Program-made: the position numbers and the translations under genes | Shown: positions 1 to 7,858 of the stretch, one piece after another | Layout: each line of letters starts with the position of its first letter | How positions within the stretch are numbered: the stretch's first letter is position 1 | Assembly (NCBI RefSeq): GCF_035668035.1 | Contig: NZ_JAYMYJ010000137.1 | Location: 1 to 50,433, forward strand | Direction of reading: 5' to 3' | DNA: 50,433 nt | From: Thiothrix phosphatis | GTDB lineage: Bacteria > Pseudomonadota > Gammaproteobacteria > Thiotrichales > Thiotrichaceae | The notes under the pieces: model-generated | Seen by the model: the letters and a program-made list of their open reading frames with translations, nothing else | Told to the model about the DNA's origin: nothing | The model's database searches: none

Positions 1-2
1 CG

Positions 3-617
3 CCTGAAGCATTCGACGCCACCCTACAACGCCTGCGGTTGGAGATCGCCGGTTTCGGGCTGCGAAGCGCCAGCACCTTGCCAGATTTGGATAGCGCTTG
101 CGGCCAGTACCACACTTTCCGCGATTTCATCGAATGTGGTGAAACCCAAGCGAAGATTGGTTTGCCAAACCTGCCAAAGCAGGCAGAAACCTATAACGCT
201 TTGGCTGATTTGGCGCAGCATGTCATCGACCCGGTAATGGATTATTTCGGTGGTATAGAGTTGACTTACGGTTTCTGTTCCCTGGAACTCGCCAAACACA
301 TCCCGGGCAGGATTGACCCCAAACGCGAGCAGCATGCTTCCCACGAACTTAACACGCGCGGCAACCTGATCTGCGAACGCAAAGGCGCTGCCTGCGATTT
401 CATCGTGCCGGACGAAAACATGTTGGAAGTGGCACAGTGGATTGTGCAGAACACCCCATTCGACCGCCTGTATTTCTACGGCAATGACAAGCCGCTGCAT
501 GTCAGTTACAGCGGAGAACACAGCCGAGTGATTGTATTGATGCTACCGGGGAAAAGTGGACGCCTAGTCCCTAAAGTTGTACCGCCAGAAAAATTTTTGG
601 CCTCACCCGAAAATTAA
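3..617 (+). CDS. Possible M15-like (DD-carboxypeptidase/hedgehog fold) metallopeptidase domain protein, 5' end outside window
   Basis: The frame is open from the first bases of the window (reading PEAFDATLQRL before the first possible TTG start at 39), so this is most likely the C-terminal part of a longer gene. About 205 residues are visible. A His in HASHELNTRG, the Asp in AACDF and the His in KPLHVSYS are spaced like the zinc ligands of M15/hedgehog-type peptidases (H...AxD...H). That resemblance is the only basis for the call. No signal peptide can be judged because the N-terminus is missing. A strong hairpin follows the stop, between this gene and the convergent speE. The protein could equally be a family I do not recognise. 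Confidence 0.4.
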   Translation, partial: PEAFDATLQRLRLEIAGFGLRSASTLPDLDSACGQYHTFRDFIECGETQAKIGLPNLPKQAETYNALADLAQHVIDPVMDYFGGIELTYGFCSLELAKHIPGRIDPKREQHASHELNTRGNLICERKGAACDFIVPDENMLEVAQWIVQNTPFDRLYFYGNDKPLHVSYSGEHSRVIVLMLPGKSGRLVPKVVPPEKFLASPEN

Positions 618-637
618 CCCGACTATCCAAGAGGGTA

Positions 638-671
638 GCCATCGCAAGCGGGTCAATCCCCCTGCGATGGC
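638..671. terminator. Hairpin between convergent genes, probable bidirectional terminator
   Basis: GCCATCGCA at 638-646 pairs perfectly with TGCGATGGC at 663-671, and GGG/CCC can extend the stem inside the loop. It lies in the 70-nt gap between the stop of the upstream plus-strand gene and the stop of speE. There is no long T-run on either side, so the terminator role is inferred from position. Confidence 0.55.
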
Positions 672-687
672 ATGCGCATATCTCCAC

Positions 688-1545
688 TCAACCCAGCAGT
701 TCTTTCAGAAATTGCGGCAACGCAGCGCTGCCCTTATGGATTTCGGCATTGTAATACTTAGTCGGCAATGTTAATTTTTTCGCAGCAGATTCGCGGGCAA
801 AACGGATCTCGCCGCTTTTGGCGGCAATCGTGCAGCTCCACCAGCCAGTCGGGTAGCACACCTGCTGGAATTGATGCAGCTTGATGTCGCTGAAACCGGC
901 CTTGCGCATGGTGTCGTGCATCGGCTTGATGATTTTCTCGGCGTGAACCAGCGGCGATTCGCTTTGCTGCACCAGCAGGCCGTTTTCACCCAACGCCTTC
1001 CAGCAGCCACGGAAAAATTCCTCGCTGTACAATACCGCCCCCGGCCCGACTGGATCGGTGCTGTCGACAATCAGGATGTCGAGGGAGCCCGGTTCGGCAT
1101 TGCCAATCCAGGCGATCCCGTCTTCAAACGCCAACGTCGCGCGCGGGTCATGGTTGGATTCACACAGTTCAGGGAAGAACATTTCGCTCACGCGGGTGAC
1201 GCGTTCGTCAATGTCGATCTGAATGGCGGATTCGACTTCCGGGTGTTTCAGCACTTCGCGCAAGGTGCCGCAATCGCCGCCGCCAATGATGCACACGCGC
1301 TTAGGAGCTGGGTGGCTGAACAGCACCGGATGCGCCATCATTTCGTGGTAGACGAAGTTGTCGCGGGTAGTGACCATGGTGCAACCATCCAGCGTCATCA
1401 ACTTGCCAAACGTGGTGGTGTCGTAGATTTCCAGCTTCTGGAACGGGGTTTGTTCCTCGTGGATTTTGCCAGCGTCAGTCAGCTCCAGTCCGAAAATCGT
1501 TCCGGAATCAGAGAGTTCAGTAAACCAGGCAGGTTTGGAAGTCAT
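688..1545 (-). CDS. speE: Spermidine synthase (polyamine aminopropyltransferase)
   Basis: Transfers an aminopropyl group from decarboxylated S-adenosylmethionine to putrescine to make spermidine in the cytoplasm. The 285-residue product has the family's usual length. The N-terminal beta domain carries FGLELTDAGKI and FQKLEIYDT, followed by YHEMMAHPVLF. The AdoMet-binding loop reads GGGDCGTLREV, where most family members have GGGDGG, so one glycine is replaced by cysteine. The catalytic-loop motif DSTDPVGPG is intact. I chose the ATG at 1545 because AAGGG sits about eight bases upstream; an in-frame ATG seven codons earlier (1566) lacks a comparable site. The gene lies 68 nt downstream of smg on the same strand, and no decarboxylase for dcAdoMet (speD) is in view. 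Confidence 0.93.
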   Translation of the reverse strand: MTSKPAWFTELSDSGTIFGLELTDAGKIHEEQTPFQKLEIYDTTTFGKLMTLDGCTMVTTRDNFVYHEMMAHPVLFSHPAPKRVCIIGGGDCGTLREVLKHPEVESAIQIDIDERVTRVSEMFFPELCESNHDPRATLAFEDGIAWIGNAEPGSLDILIVDSTDPVGPGAVLYSEEFFRGCWKALGENGLLVQQSESPLVHAEKIIKPMHDTMRKAGFSDIKLHQFQQVCYPTGWWSCTIAAKSGEIRFARESAAKKLTLPTKYYNAEIHKGSAALPQFLKELLG

Positions 1546-1613
1546 GGCAGCGCCCTTATTGATCACACAAAGGCGCTATCATGCCACAAGCATTCTGTTG
1601 GGAGAATGTCCGT

Positions 1614-2090
1614 TTAATGAATCACGGGGGCTGCACTGCCGGAAACGCTCAGGCCTTCTGCCCAGAAAAAACTGTTGCCTTCTTCAGGGCGGTTGAGCAG
1701 CACCATCAACACCACCCACTTGAGGCGGTCGAGGTTGAAATCACTGTCCTGCAATTCCAAAACACGATCCAGGATCTGTTCGCGGGCTTCCGGGCTGATC
1801 ACGCCCGCCTGCTCCAGGAACACCAAGTAGCCTTGTGATTCCGTATCCAGCCAGCGTTGCTCTTCTGGCGCAAACAGGCGCATACAAGATGCGCTATAAG
1901 TCACTTCCACCCGTGCGGCCTCGTCGCCCAGGCTTTCCAGCCAGTCAAAGGCGCGGTTGATTTCACTGTTCAGGAAACCGGCTTCCTGCAGGTAGCCATG
2001 CATGGACGCGCGGTCTTCCGGTAAGTTGTCGCCCATTTCAGGGTAGTTGTCGAACAGGTAGAAGAGGACGTCAAGGGTATTTTCTTTCAT
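1614..2090 (-). CDS. smg: Smg family protein (DUF494)
   Basis: A 158-residue acidic protein of the Smg/DUF494 family, which in many proteobacteria sits directly after dprA. It begins MKENTLDVLFYLFDNY and contains the family's alternating helical segments (LPEDRASMHGYLQEAGF, IARAF-like INRAFDWLESL). Its molecular function is unknown. The start was placed at the ATG that overlaps the dprA stop by one base (TGATG), an arrangement typical of translational coupling. A longer in-frame ORF inside dprA was rejected. No signal peptide or membrane segment is visible. Confidence 0.88.
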   Translation of the reverse strand: MKENTLDVLFYLFDNYPEMGDNLPEDRASMHGYLQEAGFLNSEINRAFDWLESLGDEAARVEVTYSASCMRLFAPEEQRWLDTESQGYLVFLEQAGVISPEAREQILDRVLELQDSDFNLDRLKWVVLMVLLNRPEEGNSFFWAEGLSVSGSAAPVIH

Positions 2091-3259
2091 CAGTTTCCAT
2101 TTCCTGAACCCAGCCGCATGTAGTGCCCACCACCGCATGCCGCCACCAGGCCGTGAAGTTCCAGCATAAGCAGAATGGATGAAACTTCCTCTGCGGTCAA
2201 GCCTGTATTCAGGATAATCCGGTCTATCGGTAGCGGTTCGTAGCCCAGCGCATCAAGCACTTGCGCGTATTCCGGATCAAAGGTATCAATGGGTTGCAGT
2301 GCTTCTGCACCCGATAAGGGCAGCTTCCCCTGTGCGGGTGATGCGGCCTTATCTTGTTGCAGCCATACGTTCAGTTGCGGGGCGATTTCCTCCAAAATGT
2401 CGTTGGCGGTTTCCACCAGCTTGGCACCCTGCCGGATCAAGTGATGGCAACCACGCGCCAGCGGATTGTGGATGGAACCGGGAATGGCGAACACCTCGCG
2501 CCCCTGCTCCATGGCGTGGCGCGCCGTCACCAAGGTGCCGCTTTGCAAGGCGGCCTCCACCACCAGCACGCCGAAACTCATGCCGCTGATGATGCGGTTG
2601 CGGCGCGGGAAATGTTGCGGGTGGGCGGGTGTGCCGATGGGGAATTCAGACACAATGCAGCCTTGTGCGGCGATGCGCTCCGCCAGCTTGCGGTTGCGCA
2701 GGGGATAGATGATGTCCAGGCCATTGCCGACGACGGAAAGGGTATGGCCACCCGCGTCCAGCGCCGCTTCCTGGCTGTAGGCGTCGATGCCAACCGCCAG
2801 CCCGCTGGTGACAGTCAGGCCGTTGGAAGCCAAATGGGCGGCGAAAGCGCGCGCGTTTTCCTTGCCGCCCTGGGTTGGGTTGCGGCTGCCGACCATGCCG
2901 ATTTGCGGATCGTTGAGCAGCGCCGGGTCGCCGAGGGCGAACAGCAACGGCGGGGCGGTGCGGATGCGCTTGAGCAAGGCGGGATAACGATCATCTTCCA
3001 GCGTCAGGATGTGATGCTGGCTGGAAGCTTCCAGCCAACGCCAGTCCGGTTCGGCGGCATCCGCAGGCAGGGAGCGGTAGGCCGCGATGCCCTCACACTT
3101 CAGCCCCGCTTCCAGCAAGGCATTGTCAGAAACCTCCAACGCCGCTGCGGCGCCGCCGAAATGTTCCACGATACGGCGCAGGCTGCCGGGGCCAAGCCCT
3201 TTTGCCCGCCAGAAATGCAGGCGGGCGCGCAGTTCACGATCAGATAAGCTATTTGCCAT
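2090..3259 (-). CDS. dprA: DNA-processing protein DprA (Smf)
   Basis: DprA binds incoming single-stranded DNA during natural transformation and loads RecA onto it. The 389-residue protein shows the expected order: an N-terminal SAM/HhH-like segment (AKGLGPGSLRRIVEHFGG, about 20-37), a Rossmann-like core with MVGSRNPT, SGLAVGID and FPRRNRIISG, and a C-terminal winged-helix segment (LDALGYEPLPIDRIILNTGL). The start ATG lies 17 nt after the stop of the LysM lipoprotein gene, and its stop overlaps the smg start. These three genes plus speE may form one transcript. Presence of dprA alone does not show competence, since it is nearly universal. Confidence 0.96.
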   Translation of the reverse strand: MANSLSDRELRARLHFWRAKGLGPGSLRRIVEHFGGAAAALEVSDNALLEAGLKCEGIAAYRSLPADAAEPDWRWLEASSQHHILTLEDDRYPALLKRIRTAPPLLFALGDPALLNDPQIGMVGSRNPTQGGKENARAFAAHLASNGLTVTSGLAVGIDAYSQEAALDAGGHTLSVVGNGLDIIYPLRNRKLAERIAAQGCIVSEFPIGTPAHPQHFPRRNRIISGMSFGVLVVEAALQSGTLVTARHAMEQGREVFAIPGSIHNPLARGCHHLIRQGAKLVETANDILEEIAPQLNVWLQQDKAASPAQGKLPLSGAEALQPIDTFDPEYAQVLDALGYEPLPIDRIILNTGLTAEEVSSILLMLELHGLVAACGGGHYMRLGSGNGN

Positions 3260-3276
3260 GGGAGATAAAAGGGTAA

Positions 3277-4392
3277 TCAGGGGTTGCCAATTTTATCCCC
3301 ATTCTTCACTTCGCGGGTAGCATCCATGATCAGGCCATAACTGACCCGGTCGGTCACCTTGTACACCACCAGATTGGCGACCTTTTCCGGCGGCAACTGG
3401 CTGCACACCGCGCCGGATTTGCTTTTGCAGGACTCCACCGTATCCACGACATATTTGCCCTGCGTGTAAATGCCGAGGGTATGGCCGACCTCGACGCGGT
3501 CACGCCGACCTTTGTCGATGGCGGCGATCATGTAATTGCCGCTGAGGTCTTCCGCATCGAACAGGGAAATGATGTCGCCGCGCACCTTGAAGTCTGGCGC
3601 ATGGAAAACGCTTCCGTTCAGGCTGGCGGCTTCGTCCACCGGCAACAGCAAACGGTCGCCCTTGCGGATTTCCCGTTTGGCGTCCAGCACCGTGGCGGTG
3701 GCGGGGTCACCGCTGCGTTCCACCCGGCTGTAGCCGCCGTAGGTGACTTCATACCCCAACAACTGGCCGGTGCGGGCGTCATGCAACGGCTTGTTGGGGT
3801 GGAATATGGCGCAACGGCTTCCGGGCTGAGTGTTGCGCAGGTTTTTCACATAAATGGTTTCGCCTTCGGCGATCAACTCATGATCATCCCGCGACGCCAG
3901 GATATAGGGGGCGTTCTTGATGGTCGCCTCATCCAGCACCCGTGGCCACACCATGAAGGTGGTCAGGGCGGCGATCGGCTCTCCCTCCCCATGCCGGTCG
4001 ACACGGATGCGCGGCCCCAATTTGTCGCCCGCGCCTTTCACATAATCCAGGGTCAGGACATCGCCAGGGTAAATCTGGTGGGGGTTGGGGATGGCTTGGT
4101 TCCTGTCCCAGATTTCTGGCCAGAACCAAGGCGTATTCAGGAACTTGCGGGCGATGCCCCACAGCGTATCGCCTTTTTTCACCACATAGGTTTGCGGGGC
4201 TGTCGGATTTACGACAATTCCTCTATAATCAATCACATCTCTTGACTGTCCAAAGGGCTGCCCATAGTAATTGTCGTAACGGTCAGGGGCGTATGGGGTC
4301 TTTGTCGGCGAGGTGCTGCAAGCATTCAAAACGATGGCGGGCACGATGCCGAGGCAGAGGGTTTTAATGAAAAAGGTTGCAGAATGCCGCAT
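3277..4392 (-). CDS. LysM-domain lipoprotein
   Basis: The 371-residue protein begins with a lipoprotein signal peptide ending in a lipobox (IVLNAC, Cys at about residue 25), so it should be anchored by lipid, probably facing the periplasm. One LysM domain follows at about residues 68-118 (YVVKKGDTLWGIARKFL ... NPHQIYPGDVLTL), predicting peptidoglycan binding. The remaining ~250 residues form the conserved C-terminal part often seen in LysM proteins encoded upstream of dprA. The role is unknown, but the context points to cell-envelope maintenance. It is divergent from def, with a 97-bp shared upstream region. Confidence 0.85.
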   Translation of the reverse strand: MRHSATFFIKTLCLGIVPAIVLNACSTSPTKTPYAPDRYDNYYGQPFGQSRDVIDYRGIVVNPTAPQTYVVKKGDTLWGIARKFLNTPWFWPEIWDRNQAIPNPHQIYPGDVLTLDYVKGAGDKLGPRIRVDRHGEGEPIAALTTFMVWPRVLDEATIKNAPYILASRDDHELIAEGETIYVKNLRNTQPGSRCAIFHPNKPLHDARTGQLLGYEVTYGGYSRVERSGDPATATVLDAKREIRKGDRLLLPVDEAASLNGSVFHAPDFKVRGDIISLFDAEDLSGNYMIAAIDKGRRDRVEVGHTLGIYTQGKYVVDTVESCKSKSGAVCSQLPPEKVANLVVYKVTDRVSYGLIMDATREVKNGDKIGNP

Positions 4393-4489
4393 GATGGTAT
4401 CCTTGTGATTCTTATGTATTGGATGTCCGGGGTATCATAAGCGATAGCCTGAAAAGCATTCAGAACTTTTAGATTTTCGGTATTTACTA

Positions 4490-5032
4490 ATGTCATTGCT
4501 TGAGATTTTACACCATCCAGACCCACGTTTACGCAAGAAAGCGGCTCCGGTAGGGGAGGTCAACGCCAGCATCCGCCGGATTGTGGACGACATGTTCGAA
4601 ACCATGTACGCCAACCAGGGCATCGGCTTGGCGGCCACCCAGGTCAATGTCCACCAGCGCATCATCACCATCGATGTTACCGAAAGCAAAACTGAGCCGC
4701 TCTGCCTGATCAACCCGGAGATCCTCAGCAAGGACGGCAGCAACGAACATGAGGAAGGCTGCCTGTCCGTGCCCGATTTCTACGAAAAGGTCACCCGCGC
4801 CGAACGCATCCGGGTGCGCGCCCTTGACCGCGACGGCCAGCTTTTCGAACGCGACGCCGACGGCATGCTGGCGATTTGCATCCAGCACGAAATGGATCAC
4901 CTGGAAGGCAAGCTGTTCGTTGATTACCTCTCCAGCCTCAAACAGCAACGCGCGCGCAAAGTCGTGCAAAAATGGGAAAAGGAACAGGCCAAGAAGGCCG
5001 CCCGCTGGGCCGCTCAGGCGGCGACGGCATGA
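4490..5032 (+). CDS. def: Peptide deformylase
   Basis: Removes the formyl group from the N-terminal methionine of nascent proteins. All three signature motifs of a type 1 deformylase are present in the 180-residue product: GIGLAATQV, EGCLSVP (metal-binding Cys) and QHEMDHL (two metal-binding His and the catalytic Glu). The C-terminus is basic and Ala-rich. It is the first gene of a long plus-strand run and overlaps fmt by four bases (ATGA). The def-fmt pairing couples removal of the formyl group with its addition to initiator tRNA. Confidence 0.97.
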   Translation: MSLLEILHHPDPRLRKKAAPVGEVNASIRRIVDDMFETMYANQGIGLAATQVNVHQRIITIDVTESKTEPLCLINPEILSKDGSNEHEEGCLSVPDFYEKVTRAERIRVRALDRDGQLFERDADGMLAICIQHEMDHLEGKLFVDYLSSLKQQRARKVVQKWEKEQAKKAARWAAQAATA

Positions 5033-5973
5033 GCCCTACGCCAGAGGCCACCACGTTGAAAATTGTTTACGCCGGTACACCGGAGTTTGCCGTACCCGCC
5101 CTGCAAGCACTGCTGGCTTCCCGCCATCAGGTGACGGCAGTGTATTGCCAGCCTGACCGACCGGCAGGACGCGGACGCAAACTGGCCTTTGGCCCAGTCA
5201 AGCAAACGGCGGTGGAAGCAGGCATTCCGGTGGAACAGCCGCTGTCGCTGAAATCCGTTACGGAGCAGGACAAACTGCGCGCCTACGCCCCCGATGTCAT
5301 GGTGGTGGCGGCTTACGGGCTGATCCTGCCGCAGGCGGTGCTCGACATCCCACGTTACGGTTGCCTCAATATCCACGGTTCGCTATTGCCGCGCTGGCGT
5401 GGCGCCGCCCCCATCCAACGCGCCATCCAGACGGGTGATGCCGAAACTGGCGTCACCATCATGCAGATGGCGGCAGGGCTGGACACCGGCGACATGCTGT
5501 ACAAAACCGTTTGCCCTATTACGCCTCAGGATGGCGGGCAAAGCATCCACGACAAACTGGCGACTATGGGCGCAGAGGCGCTGTTGCATACGCTGGGCTT
5601 GCTGTGCGCGAACCAATTGCAGCCGCAGCCGCAAGACGACGCCCAGGCCAATTACGCCCATAAGTTGAACAAGGCGGAAGCCGCCATCGACTGGACGCAA
5701 CCGGCGACGGTGATTGACCGCACTATCCGCGCCTTCGACGCCTGGCCAACCGCGTATACCCTGTATCAAGGGCAACCACTGCGCCTATTTTCCTCCTGCG
5801 CCCTGCCGGGCGACGGCCAGCCGGGAACCGTGCTCGCCGAAAGCAAGGACGGCATCGACATTGCCGCTGGGGAAGGCGTCGTGCGCATCCTCAGCCTGCA
5901 ACTGCCCGGCGGCAAACGCCTGGGCGCAGGACAGTTCCTCAATGGCCGTTCCCTGCTGGGAGTGCGGTTTTGA
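5029..5973 (+). CDS. fmt: Methionyl-tRNA formyltransferase
   Basis: Formylates initiator Met-tRNA using 10-formyl-tetrahydrofolate. The product has 314 residues, the normal size. The N-terminal Rossmann domain begins KIVYAGTPEFAVPAL. The catalytic/folate segment reads LNIHGSLLPRWRGAAPI, followed by MQMAAGLDTGDML; the C-terminal OB-like domain ends the protein. I placed the start at the ATG overlapping the def stop (ATGA), rather than at an in-frame codon 57 bases upstream inside def. It overlaps rsmB by four bases, so def, fmt and rsmB are probably translationally coupled. Confidence 0.97.
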   Translation: MSPTPEATTLKIVYAGTPEFAVPALQALLASRHQVTAVYCQPDRPAGRGRKLAFGPVKQTAVEAGIPVEQPLSLKSVTEQDKLRAYAPDVMVVAAYGLILPQAVLDIPRYGCLNIHGSLLPRWRGAAPIQRAIQTGDAETGVTIMQMAAGLDTGDMLYKTVCPITPQDGGQSIHDKLATMGAEALLHTLGLLCANQLQPQPQDDAQANYAHKLNKAEAAIDWTQPATVIDRTIRAFDAWPTAYTLYQGQPLRLFSSCALPGDGQPGTVLAESKDGIDIAAGEGVVRILSLQLPGGKRLGAGQFLNGRSLLGVRF

Positions 5974-7274
5974 GCGTCCGTTCTGTCGCTGCCCGCTGCC
6001 TCCTGCTGGTCATTTATGAAGGCGAATCCCTGACTGACGTGTTGCAGGGTCAAGCTGTCGCCAGCCTCAATGCGCAAGACCAAGCGTTGCTGCGTGACCT
6101 GTGTTTCGGCGCGCTGCGTTGGCACGAACGGCTCAACGCCATCCTTGCCCTCCTGCTCGCCAAACCGTTGAAGAAAGCCGACAAGGATGTGGAATGCCTG
6201 TTGCGCGTCGGCCTTTACCAATTGCTATACCAGCGCACGCCTGATCACGCCGCCGTCAACGAAACCGTCAAGGCTGCCAGCAAACTGAAAAAATCCTGGG
6301 CAGGTGGATTGGTCAACGGCGTATTGCGCGCTTTCCTCCGCCAGCAGGCCGACCTGCTTGCACAGGCGGATGCGGAACCCACCGCCCGTTACGCGTTCCC
6401 GGCATGGCTATTGACGCGCATCCGGCAGGCGTGGCCGCAGGATTGGGAAGCCATCCTCACCGCCAGCAATGCCCATCCGCCTATGACCCTGCGGGTCAAC
6501 CAGCGCCAGCAAAGCACGCAAGCTTACCAACATGCCCTGCAAGCGGCTGGCATCCCGGCAGGCACCGTGCCGGAGGTGGCCAGCGCCCTGGACTTGTCCA
6601 ACCCGGTCAGCGTCGAACAGCTACCGGGTTTCAGCGCTGGTGCCGTATCGGTGCAGGACGCCGCCGCCCAACTGGCGGCAGGCTTGCTGGACTGCCAGCC
6701 GGGCATGCGGGTGCTGGACGCTTGCGCCGCCCCCGGCGGCAAAACCGGCCATTTGCTGGAAATGACCGGCGACCTGGAACTGACCGCCATCGACAACAGC
6801 GCCGCACGCCTGCGCCGGGTGACGGAAAACCTTTCCCGCCTACAGGTGCAAGGCCGGGTCATGGCGGCTGACGCTGGTGACCCGCCAGCATGGTGGGATG
6901 GGAACGGGTTTGACCGCATCCTGCTTGACGCCCCCTGTTCGGCCACCGGCGTCATCCGGCGGCATCCTGACATCAAGGTATTGCGGCGGGACAGCGACAT
7001 CGCCGCCCTGCAACAGGAGCAGCAGCGGTTATTGCATAATTTATGGACAACTTTACGCCCGGGCGGCAAACTGCTGTACGCAACCTGCTCGATCTTGCCG
7101 GAAGAGAACCTCCGCCAGATGGAAGCATTCATGGACGCACAACACGATGCGGTGCCGCTGCCGATCCAGGGAGGATGGGGGCGCGCACTGGCCATAGGAC
7201 GGCAAATCCTGCCCGGTGAACAGGGGATGGATGGGTTTTATTACGCACTACTGCACAAAGTGGCGCAGGACTAG
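5970..7274 (+). CDS. rsmB: 16S rRNA (cytosine-967-C5)-methyltransferase
   Basis: Methylates C967 of 16S rRNA. The 434-residue protein has an N-terminal NusB-like RNA-binding domain (about 1-135, with DHAAVNETVKAA) and a C-terminal AdoMet-dependent methyltransferase domain. The latter carries VLDACAAPGGKTGHLLE, the DAPCSATGV motif with the resolving Cys, and ATCSILPEEN with the nucleophilic Cys. The start is a TTG overlapping the fmt stop (TTGA). No ATG exists nearby, and the N-terminal sequence after the TTG matches the family. It is third in the def-fmt-rsmB run. Confidence 0.95.
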   Translation: MSVRSVAARCLLLVIYEGESLTDVLQGQAVASLNAQDQALLRDLCFGALRWHERLNAILALLLAKPLKKADKDVECLLRVGLYQLLYQRTPDHAAVNETVKAASKLKKSWAGGLVNGVLRAFLRQQADLLAQADAEPTARYAFPAWLLTRIRQAWPQDWEAILTASNAHPPMTLRVNQRQQSTQAYQHALQAAGIPAGTVPEVASALDLSNPVSVEQLPGFSAGAVSVQDAAAQLAAGLLDCQPGMRVLDACAAPGGKTGHLLEMTGDLELTAIDNSAARLRRVTENLSRLQVQGRVMAADAGDPPAWWDGNGFDRILLDAPCSATGVIRRHPDIKVLRRDSDIAALQQEQQRLLHNLWTTLRPGGKLLYATCSILPEENLRQMEAFMDAQHDAVPLPIQGGWGRALAIGRQILPGEQGMDGFYYALLHKVAQD

Positions 7275-7279
7275 ACAAC

Positions 7280-7858
7280 GTGACAACAGCAACAATTTCC
7301 CGTTTTTATCGCTTATTGGCCGGGCTGGCGCTCATTTGCCTGCTGGGGCTGGCGCTGGCGGCGGACAGCAGCATCCGCTTCCGTGAGTTTTCCATCCGCA
7401 ACATCAACCAGCCACGGGTGTTGGTGAACAACCTCCAACTGGAATACCAACTGACCGATTACCTGCGCGAAGGCTTGGTTAACGGCATGACCCTGGAAAA
7501 TGAAATCCTGTTCACCCTGGAATGGCACCATACCTGGTGGTGGAACTCCCAGAAGCATCTGGCCACCGTCCGCACGGAACTGAAATACCATCCCCTGAGC
7601 AAGCAATATCAGGTCGTGCAACTGGACAGCGGGGAAACCTGGAACTTCCCCAACCTGCCCGCCGCGCTGGAGCAGCTGGGGAGGCTGGAGGATTACCGTT
7701 TGCCGAACTTGCCCGCCAATGCCTACCATAGCGACGCGTCGATTTTCGTGACGGCGAAACTGAGCCCCAAATCCCTGAAACTGCCCTTGAAGCTACAGGA
7801 ATTGTTCACCGACCGCTATTCACTGCAAAGTGACGGGGTGTTGTGGCCGATACCGTGA
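7280..7858 (+). CDS. DUF4390 family exported protein
   Basis: A 192-residue protein starting at a GTG five bases after the rsmB stop. Residues 10-27 form a hydrophobic signal sequence (LLAGLALICLLGLALA) followed by ADSSIRF, so export or membrane anchoring is likely. The rest is a beta-rich domain (FREFSIRNINQPRVLVN, TLENEILFTLEWHHTWWW) typical of DUF4390. That family commonly sits between rsmB and an NtrY-type kinase. The function is unknown; the context suggests an accessory of the downstream sensor kinase, but this is inference. The stop overlaps the kinase gene. Confidence 0.8.
   Translation: MTTATISRFYRLLAGLALICLLGLALAADSSIRFREFSIRNINQPRVLVNNLQLEYQLTDYLREGLVNGMTLENEILFTLEWHHTWWWNSQKHLATVRTELKYHPLSKQYQVVQLDSGETWNFPNLPAALEQLGRLEDYRLPNLPANAYHSDASIFVTAKLSPKSLKLPLKLQELFTDRYSLQSDGVLWPIP

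Noticed and set aside
871..1617. Long plus-strand frame opposite speE, and similar long antisense frames opposite dprA, ntrY, ntrX, glgP, pyrC' and the WGR gene
   Set aside because: They mirror high-GC coding regions with strong family matches on the other strand and show Gln/His/Arg/Ala-rich composition without motifs.
4393..4489. Divergent promoters between the LysM gene and def (several AT-rich -10-like hexamers)
   Set aside because: No hexamer pair has acceptable -35 sequence and spacing on either strand, so none is called.
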